A DNA stretch of 64,000 bases from contig MBPM02000034.1 in the NCBI GenBank assembly GCA_001695595.3, forward strand, positions 310,001-374,000. The letters are read 5' to 3'. This DNA comes from Plasmopara viticola (Eukaryota > Oomycota > Peronosporomycetes > Peronosporales > Peronosporaceae). This document shows positions 57,801-64,000 of the stretch, piece by piece. Positions within the stretch are counted from its first letter, which is position 1; every line of letters begins with the position of its first letter. The position numbers and the translations under genes are program-made. The notes under the pieces are model-generated. The model made no database searches, was not told the origin of the DNA, and saw only the letters and a program-made list of their open reading frames with translations.

Positions 57801-57807
57801 CCAGCAT
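54802..57807 (-). CDS. Pentatricopeptide-repeat (PPR) protein, probably mitochondrial
   Basis: Single exon, 1001 residues. The first 70 residues are rich in Arg, Ser and Leu with almost no acidic residues (MLGRAPRRLVELSLRRSS), fitting a mitochondrial presequence. From about residue 95 to 620 the protein consists of degenerate 35-residue helical pairs: YTRLRDAGVSPSPITLEYSA, SACAQLGQWQTAL-like second helices, and EMRTYKLKASIELYVASIR. Such PPR arrays bind organellar RNA sequence-specifically and act in RNA stability, processing or translation. The C-terminal third is helical but less clearly PPR. No DYW, SMR or endonuclease domain is evident. The ATG overlaps an initiator match, so the mRNA leader may be extremely short. 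Only 67 bp separate the start from the upstream gene's stop. Confidence 0.87.
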   Translation of the reverse strand: MLGRAPRRLVELSLRRSSLHNSIAIIPSLSSVQCSVTRHVFTKRSFKYTSSIGPYLPRARRASRVTSSRPPVPQDEYEELKTFLSNPMTSGPSMERAKDIVSHWMEQYLDPSMPGQDATVMVMVAQAMQRPHFVIQVYTRLRDAGVSPSPITLEYSAAACAQLGQWQTALEIIEFMHEEVEIMPPSQSIYENAIRSCHVAKKWMKAKHLVEEMRTYKLKASIELYVASIRLCIDSNEATATRVLLDALLRAYDEDLEEAQKQGIVSDLFIAALNAQSLPQALFFRDELLARHVPLSEALNIRLIHLCAVERRWHMARVLLQQFVDKNAPPPQAAPSKRYTDDIQRLFHEMKAHDMDIPLAVYNAALRNFGQLSLLDEAVAVYSDMCATNVTPDATSFAALICACGTHVEQSNTFFTELQRQHCEPTLNVVHGYLLVPSRAKQWEEVLRRYRMVQDDGSFKDLSLKSDVRIQSLVAIAYGRLGQSEKMLRVFTSMKVKGMEPNLHVYGEAMFAYIHLNQWRHALMLFDHLFQQQTHQMQEKRMLENFAMLWDAAILACVCGEETERAANLYDTIVKLRIPISMVTGERLTALLTGIPSETLWKAFKSIPSLHRTKTNECFNPRVQNAVLKRAVEENDTTLAEQIVAEGEQEMQIVSNSMTYALMLRLYSRREDQYNFHTWWRRMAQANVKHTLYIFRALMHQLSVLSVDCENVEYLNSFASFLAQKPLKSVNSGATTIKSIREYAAELGGIALDVMDNHGLGPDAICLQNYLLLSQDPTHVARVLACVENAIAAVEKNTEGSDYNCGLLTSRLLHTLFTALGTFPDGQRVRQLLVRIVKDLPSEVSEDALAAFCAANNCLPALQLLRELLDSKCDLQDGHILYFLTNSYSCEASAVESKTSRPRSGDGVIVDMVSLLCASKHVKLEASCFAFLIRHIVDLSKWQERDVYEIITQEEIESMKKLLVHAFSAFSITQVQEFLAKVVDKDDLRHLKSVLDELQPV

Positions 57808-57818
57808 GGAGAATAAGC
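57803..57818 (-). promoter_or_regulatory. Oomycete initiator-like element overlapping the PPR start codon
   Basis: On the minus strand AGCTTATTCTCCATGC matches the consensus GCTCATTYYNCAWTTT closely, and the annotated ATG (57807-57805) lies inside it. Either transcription begins a few bases before the ATG or the match is coincidental. Confidence 0.4.
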
Positions 57819-57874
57819 TGCCAACCTACGCCTACATTAATGTGGTAGACATACATTGGCAATGGTCTTTCTGA

Positions 57875-60626
57875 TTAATGAGACCTCTTTTCTCTCGAGG
57901 CACTGCTTTCGGTGTCTATAAAAATGTGTGCCTTATCCATTTCTTGTATCAAACGCGTGTACAGCTCGTTGGCGGTAAAGGCAAGAGCTTTGGGCGCCTG
58001 ACGCTTCTTGTACGATATTGCTAGTCGCAGCATGAAAGCATTCTGCTCGTCATATTCGAGCTGCAGATCAATATTTGTTACGCCATGTATACTCAAAACT
58101 AGATAAAATGTATTGCTTGCCTCAATCACAGGAGCAGTGCCACCCCACTTCCTCGTGTCCTTTTCCTTCCAAACAACTTTGGTGATGCGAACGCCACCTT
58201 CATAGTGACGTGACTCGTTCTATTAACACACTAGTGTCACTCACACTAGGAGAAAAGAGTGCGTCACAAAATGACTTACCTCGAGACTCTTGTTCCGTAA
58301 ATAATGAAAGAGGTGCTTAAGCTGTATCGGGGCTTTCCGCTCAACTTTGATCGACACGACGCCGTGTGCTCTAAATTCAAGATACCGCAGTATAAAGACT
58401 GTACTTGTGCCTACGATTACCCAAGCGAGAAGACTGAAAAAGAACCATAGCCCCGGGTTATTGTAAAGCACAAGTGTCACAAAGCCTTTGATCCAATCCT
58501 GATCAGTGACTGTCCAGGTCCCCGTGATTCGATCTAGGATACTAAAAGCCAGTAGCCCACTTAGCATCACCTTCATAATCAATAACGTTGACGCTGATCG
58601 TTCGTTGATCTCTTGTAATTCACATAGGGTTCGAGTATTCATACTAATAGCTTCATTTTGTTGAAATCTCTTCTCACTCGAGACAATATTTGCCATTTCA
58701 TTCAAGAGGACCGCTTCGTGGCGAGCACCGCTTACAGTTTTGTGCAAATCCCTTACTCGCCGCTTAAGTTGGTGGTTAAGTTTTCCAAGCTCCAGTCGCT
58801 CGTAGAGACTTCGACCTGCTTGTCCAGGAGGTTCCGTAGGTACATTCACTTCATCCACGGATTCCTTTACGTAACTTAGTATTTCTTCCATCAAAATAAT
58901 CTCTTTTGAAAGAACAGCAAGTCGACTTTGAATGTTACGCAACCTGTTTGGATTCTTTTCGGCTGTTTCGATCAGTTTACGCACTTGTGCCATATCATCA
59001 ACGATGATAAACATTCGAGCAAAGAAGTTTTGCGTAAACAAACTCATGGACTCGTATTGAAGAAAAGTACACAACAATGGTTCGTGATGTCTGCTATTAG
59101 GGCCAGCAATCAACAATCCATGCGCTCCAAAAATAAGAGTGTCGTGTTCACTGATATCAAAGGCAGCACGGGTGTCGCCAATCACTTGTTTAAGCTCATT
59201 CTCGTACTCTCCTTTGTCCATATACTCCTCTGCTGTTAAATGAGGTGTAATCTCATTCGCAATGATAAGATTGATCTTGTTGCGACTAGCTGCTTCGTTT
59301 AAAAAGATGAGAGCAAGGAGTGAACGTTGATACGCTGATAGCACGCTATCGACGATCTTGGAGGAGTCCATGTGAACGTCCACAAGAAGACGAGATAGGT
59401 GATCCAGCGAAATGTGATCCTTGATTCGGTCCATAATCGCTTCCACTTGCATGCCATACAAACACGATCCAGTTGCTGTCAGTGAACATCCAAAGGTCTC
59501 AACTTGAACCACTCCTGGAGCTTCCGGAAAGTGGATATCCGCTTCGAAATTAACGTGATTGGTCATGGTAAAATCCAAAACATCAATGGACGTGAGGCCA
59601 GGATCGACCGAAAGTTGAGTACCACTTGCATGATCGTCCACAGTTGCCGTGAAAAATCCACCCTGGACACGTTCAGTAGATCCTAGGTTGCAGTTTAATT
59701 GCACCACTTGGTTGACACCAAATGGAATGTACTCGGCCACTAAGAGAGACACTGAATTGAGTGTAATAATCTCGTCGACTTGGTCACGAATGCTCGAATT
59801 GCTTACGCCACACTCGTGAGCTCGATGTGCCGCACTGAGGGTCGGACGTCCACCCAGGCGTAAACATTGTGGGATGTACGCACTCGAAACGTACGATACA
59901 TCCTCCGTTTCAGTCACGGACGAGAGTCGGCGGTACCCACTCTCGTGATCCACAAGCCAGTATTCCTCTCCGTCCCATTCCACTTGCAATAAATGCAGCG
60001 TACCGGGAGCGTAAGCCACTTCGTTGATCACTAACTTGTCGAGTTTACTCATTTTTGCGACGATTTTCAGCCCTTTTTCCGAAATTTGGTAACAAGTCAC
60101 GGGTTGATAACTCTTGGACGCGAGTTTCAAACCATTGACTAAATCTTCTTCACGCAAGAAATCGAGGTCAGACCTTCCTTCTTGTGAAATGTTAAAGTAT
60201 TTTCGCTTATTCTCCACCAACTCAGACGATGGTGCATAGTCATAATCGAGGGCTTTAAACACGATCGCTTCGTACAGCAAAACTTGCAGCGCTGGCTTCC
60301 GAATCCACTCTTCCTTGTCGGACACTTGAAGAGCAGGCTTCGAGTACTTGGAAATGAGGTACAAAAGTCGACTCTGGTTCTCTGTCAACCCAGTATCTTC
60401 TTCGAACTCTTCGCCGCTTTGATCCGATCCAAGCTCTTCACCGCCGTCTTCTTTTTCTACGTCTTCTTCTTCTTCATCATCGTCTTCCGCTTCATCCTTT
60501 CCATCTATTTGAGCTGCTACGATATCTTTGATTGTTACAAACTTCTGTTATAAATTACCACAAGAGCAAGAACCAATGTTAAAAGATCATGATTCTAATC
60601 GAACCATTTGTCATACTTGCCTTCAT
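57875..60626 (-). CDS. Large conserved-type membrane protein of unknown function (three exons)
   Basis: Exons 60626-60621, 60544-58280 and 58219-57875, giving about 871 residues. The first exon is only ATGAAG and uses a GC-AG intron (76 nt, GCAAGT...AACAG); the second intron is a normal 60-nt GTAAGT one. No ATG is available inside the main exon ahead of the conserved body, which supports the tiny first exon. After VTIKDIVAAQ comes a very acidic stretch, then a long soluble region with a coiled coil at about residues 620-690, and two hydrophobic helices near residues 705-765 (VMLSGLLAFSIL and WFFFSLLAWVIVGTSTVFIL). About 120 residues follow the second helix, 115 of them in the last exon. No known domain was recognised. 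It is tandem to IFT121 (150 bp apart), a weak hint of a flagellar or ciliary link. Confidence 0.78.
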
Positions 60627-60776
60627 CGCCCTTGAAGCTCGACAGGGCGCCGTTTCATGTTTTGTACCTACTCATTCTATACATTCAAGAGATATAGTCC
60701 TTCGACGTGTAACCTTTATGGTGTTTCAATACTTTAGTCACTTGTTTGCGTCAATAATGTTGTCTTAGACCTGAAG

Positions 60777-63700
60777 CTACATATATGAAAAAGGAGAGTG
60801 GCACAAGGGGCAGTTCTTTTGTGCTTGAATCGCAGTGTCAATACACACATGGCGACAGGCTTTGCACATGGTCGTCCGCTGATTCAAAATGAACATGCCC
60901 GTCATCATACACGTCGGAAAGGGACGACTACAATTGCCGCAACGTCCATCCCACTCTTTCAAATGGCATCGGCAATCGGGGCACTTGAATGAGTGCATGG
61001 CCAACTCTTGGGAATCTAAACGAGCAGTCGTAAAAATCTTGAGTGCAACTTCACTCATTGCCAATAACTCATTGTCGTTTAGACCCGGAAGCGTCTCGAG
61101 CTTCACGAAAGCCTTGGAACACGGTTCAAAACGTTTTGTATAAAACGCCGTCAGCGCAATTAGCGAGTAAATCTCTCGCTCTTCTAAGATATCTTCGTAA
61201 GCCGAAAGTTTGAGGCTCGTTTGCAATGCTTGCTCAATGTCTCCACTGTATAACTGACGATGAGCTAAAAGATAGAGATGGTACGCTTCAGCACCTCGCC
61301 ACGGATTATCCAGAGATCGGTCCTCGCCTGTTGCTGCATCGTGTTGAACTAGACTCTCGAGTGTTTGTGCTGTCACTTGAGCTGCTGTGGTGCCTTTAGT
61401 ACTAGTGAGACTGGAGACGTCAAGCATTTTTTGCCGCATACTTTCAACTTCGAACGCTGCGAGTACGTGCAATTTCTTGGCACGAAGAGGATTCTTTCCT
61501 ACTTGTTTGGCCAATTTTGCCAACAACTTTGCTGCTTCGAAATTTTTATTCGCTCGTCGGTACAACTCGATCGCTTGAAGTGTTTTTCCAGCCATTAAAA
61601 GGTGATTTGCGTACTTTGCTAGTACATTTTCCATTTGCGGAAAATTGTATTGTTCCGCCAGATTCACAGCGTGTTCCCACTCGTTTAAGAGAACACATGA
61701 ATCGATGGCAGATTTAACGTCGCCCATTCGGATATAAGCTTCCGCAGCAGACTGACAAAGTCCAGCTCGTGTAAACTTGATTGCCATCTCTTTTAAAAGT
61801 GGAGAGGTTTCGGGCAGTTCAACGACAAGAGCCTCTAATTGCTCGAAATCACCCAAAGCATAGTAACATTGTACCAATGCACTCGTGTTTTTTGCCTGGG
61901 CATAGTATTTTATCGCTTTTTCCCATTTGTGACGGTCATAATAGTACTCGCCCATCATATTCCACGCATGGATTAACAAGTCATCATTTCCTCCTCCAGA
62001 CTGAACCAGTTGCACGACTCGAAACCAGTCGCCAAGTCGCTGACGGAGGTCAATTGCCAGATCTTTGCGATCGATTTTACGATAAAGGGCTTCTGCTTCG
62101 TCAAAATTCTGAAAATATGCGGCAACTTCAGCTTTCTGCTTGACACGATCGTTAAGCAACTGCAAGCGCTTCACATATTGAATGCCACTATAATCTCTGC
62201 ATTTGACAAAACCTCGCTCGGCCATGTTAAAGTCTAACTGTTCCAGTGCAGCTTTAGCCAATAGAGACCAAAGACGCTGGTGTGGATGGTCCTGTATATA
62301 CTCATACGCTTCCGCAAGTCCGACGTTATCCAAAAGAGCTTTGGCATCTCGCAATGACCGAGTCTGAAACTCAATCATCATATTCTTATCAGGTTGTTCA
62401 GGGTTTGCAAGAATCTCATCCAACAATGCCGCCTTTACTTGCAAATCTTTATAGTGACATAGGTACCCTGACGACGCAACAGGTTCCTCTGGCTCTAGGC
62501 CACGATAAACATACATTCTCGCTTTTTCCATCATCACAAATAGTTCAGGATTGTCTTCAGCCCAAACGACGTCCCAAGCGTCTTTTTTCTCGAAATTGAG
62601 CATTTTGCCCTGAATCGTGTGTAAACTTCCAGCTGCACCGACCTCCATAATTGTCAAGAAACCATTGATATCAATCACACTAAGTAAAGTCGAGTTGCAA
62701 TTCAACGCCAGAAGCTGTGGACGACAGTTTATAATGTACTTCATTTCGAGCGAAATGTGAGGCAACGTGAAGCAGTGGATCAAGCCACTCGTTCGGGCTG
62801 CAAAAATCCAACTGTCGGACGCACAAATGGCACAGATCGGATCCTCTAACTGCCGAGCGACGTAGCGAAAATGCTCAGCATCGTTGCTTTGAGTCTCATC
62901 AATATAAAACGCTTTCTCTCGACCACCCCCTCGTTGTAAAAGCTGAGAAATCGAACTCACGCCCATGGCATCTTGGTTGACTAAACCCGTCAATTTCGCA
63001 CTCGAGTTTTTGTACTGCCATACAAAAATGGCATCCGAGGAAGCCACAACAATGTGACGCGAAGTCATCGTTACAAAAAGGGGTTCCAAGTCGATTATCT
63101 TCGATTCAATCGGGGACCCAATCGTGTCACATAGGATCAGTTGATACTGATTTTCTCGATATCCGCGTCGATCGTCGTCAACTAATTGTCCATTGACTTC
63201 TCTCGTCTCAAAATCTTCATTATCAATCTTGGTCACCAAAACGCAATTGTCTCCTGCCGCTTTGATCGCTAAAAGGCCACGAATGTACTTGGAACATCGC
63301 TCGTTGGACGTGGTGTCCCAAAAAACCACACAATTTTCAATCTGGTCTACTCGGTTGTACGTATACACTAGTGTATTGGCATAGAATCCCCACTTGTACG
63401 CTGGTCGAATGTTGGCAAAGTAAATGTGCGAGTCCACTGCTAAACAGATCCGCAATCCCGTTCCCTCCCACGCCAGCGCTTCAATCCGACTGCCTGGTAC
63501 ACGAAGTGAGCGCAAGTGGCGACCAAATGGATCGTAGAACTGAACGACATTATACTCTTTTGTTGCATCCCCTTTTGGTACAGAAGGGTCGACTTGTGTA
63601 CCAGCCAATGCAATGACGCTCCCATCATTGTTCCATCGAGCTTGGGTCAATTCAATTCCTGTGTCAATTAAAACGGCATTTTCATCAAAGCGTCCTCGCG

Positions 63701-64000
63701 TTATTTGTACTTTGCCATCACGAAATGCAATGGCCAAAGTAGGTGCATCTTGACTAATGTGTCCTTCAATTCCATCGTACCAGTGTATGCCAATGATTTT
63801 GTAATCTTTCCCACCGCCACGTGACTCAATAGCGTACAAGGTCAAGTTGCTCACTTTGTTCCCCATTGAATCGTGCACTGCCACATCGCCGTCTTTCGTC
63901 ACAAATAACAGTGTCTTGCCATCTGGTGACCATTCGACAAACGTCAATTGCGTCTTCATTTCTTTGCCCCAAAGACGATTCCCATCAACCGAGCCAACAA
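60777..64000 (-). CDS. IFT121: Intraflagellar transport protein IFT121/WDR35, 5' end beyond the window
   Basis: Continuous minus-strand frame from the window edge to the stop at 60777, more than 1,070 residues, lacking only the extreme N-terminus. IFT121 is a core subunit of IFT complex A, which drives retrograde transport in flagella. Family landmarks in order: LWGKE, WSPDGKTLLFV (WD repeats), IHWYDG, VLIDTG, VQFYDPFG, YFANIRPAYKWG, VVFWDT, then DNPELFVMMEKARMYVYRGL, SLRDAKALLDN, WSLLAKAALEQLDF, KLGDWFR-type TPR-like repeats, and WRGAEAYHLYLLAHRQLY. The C-terminus has Cys pairs, CPDCRCHLKEWDGRCGNC and KACRHVC, then CPLCHSPFSYM, the zinc-binding end typical of WDR35. ATG 63959 is internal; the frame stays open to position 64000. 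Its presence implies flagellated zoospores. Confidence 0.95.
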   Translation of the reverse strand, partial: VGSVDGNRLWGKEMKTQLTFVEWSPDGKTLLFVTKDGDVAVHDSMGNKVSNLTLYAIESRGGGKDYKIIGIHWYDGIEGHISQDAPTLAIAFRDGKVQITRGRFDENAVLIDTGIELTQARWNNDGSVIALAGTQVDPSVPKGDATKEYNVVQFYDPFGRHLRSLRVPGSRIEALAWEGTGLRICLAVDSHIYFANIRPAYKWGFYANTLVYTYNRVDQIENCVVFWDTTSNERCSKYIRGLLAIKAAGDNCVLVTKIDNEDFETREVNGQLVDDDRRGYRENQYQLILCDTIGSPIESKIIDLEPLFVTMTSRHIVVASSDAIFVWQYKNSSAKLTGLVNQDAMGVSSISQLLQRGGGREKAFYIDETQSNDAEHFRYVARQLEDPICAICASDSWIFAARTSGLIHCFTLPHISLEMKYIINCRPQLLALNCNSTLLSVIDINGFLTIMEVGAAGSLHTIQGKMLNFEKKDAWDVVWAEDNPELFVMMEKARMYVYRGLEPEEPVASSGYLCHYKDLQVKAALLDEILANPEQPDKNMMIEFQTRSLRDAKALLDNVGLAEAYEYIQDHPHQRLWSLLAKAALEQLDFNMAERGFVKCRDYSGIQYVKRLQLLNDRVKQKAEVAAYFQNFDEAEALYRKIDRKDLAIDLRQRLGDWFRVVQLVQSGGGNDDLLIHAWNMMGEYYYDRHKWEKAIKYYAQAKNTSALVQCYYALGDFEQLEALVVELPETSPLLKEMAIKFTRAGLCQSAAEAYIRMGDVKSAIDSCVLLNEWEHAVNLAEQYNFPQMENVLAKYANHLLMAGKTLQAIELYRRANKNFEAAKLLAKLAKQVGKNPLRAKKLHVLAAFEVESMRQKMLDVSSLTSTKGTTAAQVTAQTLESLVQHDAATGEDRSLDNPWRGAEAYHLYLLAHRQLYSGDIEQALQTSLKLSAYEDILEEREIYSLIALTAFYTKRFEPCSKAFVKLETLPGLNDNELLAMSEVALKIFTTARLDSQELAMHSFKCPDCRCHLKEWDGRCGNCSRPFPTCMMTGMFILNQRTTMCKACRHVCIDTAIQAQKNCPLCHSPFSYM

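Overview
This window is nuclear DNA from an oomycete, most likely a zoospore-forming member of the Peronosporales (Phytophthora/Plasmopara-like). The genes are compact and intron-poor to moderately intronic, mostly with short 51-82 nt GT-AG introns that often carry a CTAAC/CTGAC-like branch point. Several starts sit close to a match to the oomycete initiator (GCTCATTYYNCAWTTT). The spacers are AT-rich and full of decayed Ty3/gypsy, Copia-like, LINE-like and SINE-like sequence. A nearly complete IFT121/WDR35 gene at the right edge argues for a lineage that still builds flagella, and so against the aflagellate downy mildews. No virus, CRISPR array, rRNA gene or intact tRNA was seen.

Layout: 1-5.5 kb is gene-free with a perfect 29-bp hairpin. 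5.5-9.1 kb has a RING-finger gene (+) tail-to-tail with a GSTCD-like methyltransferase (-). 9.1-15 kb holds repeats, gene relics, a gypsy integrase remnant and a SINE copy. 15.1-18.6 kb has S-adenosylmethionine synthetase (+) and RMI1 (-). 18.8-25.5 kb is another repeat-rich desert with a foldback, a Copia-like gag relic and a second SINE copy. 25.6-29.6 kb has a multi-exon shugoshin-like gene, an acylated CaMK-type kinase and a secreted, probably GPI-anchored, YHS-like protein. 29.6-36.9 kb is decayed retroelement sequence. 36.9-41.4 kb has a coiled-coil gene, a broken gene, a Rid-family protein and a SET-domain protein. 41.4-46.5 kb is a desert with a large foldback carrying a FAR1-like transposase fragment. 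46.5-51.2 kb has a second coiled-coil gene, a PX-domain gene and an apparent 5'-nucleotidase/Alba fusion gene. 51.2-54.8 kb is a desert with a third SINE copy. 54.8-64 kb is a tightly packed minus-strand run: a PPR protein, a large membrane protein and IFT121.

The genes do not form an operon-like system. Some touch common themes: genome maintenance and chromosome segregation (RMI1, shugoshin, a SET protein) and the methyl cycle (AdoMet synthetase, which supplies the cofactor for the two predicted methyltransferases). The points most worth checking are the HAD nucleotidase-Alba fusion, the shugoshin gene with two C-terminal motifs, the perfect hairpin at 2.7 kb and the 45.6-46.1 kb foldback. 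All exon boundaries were read by eye from splice signals and frame continuity, with no transcript data.
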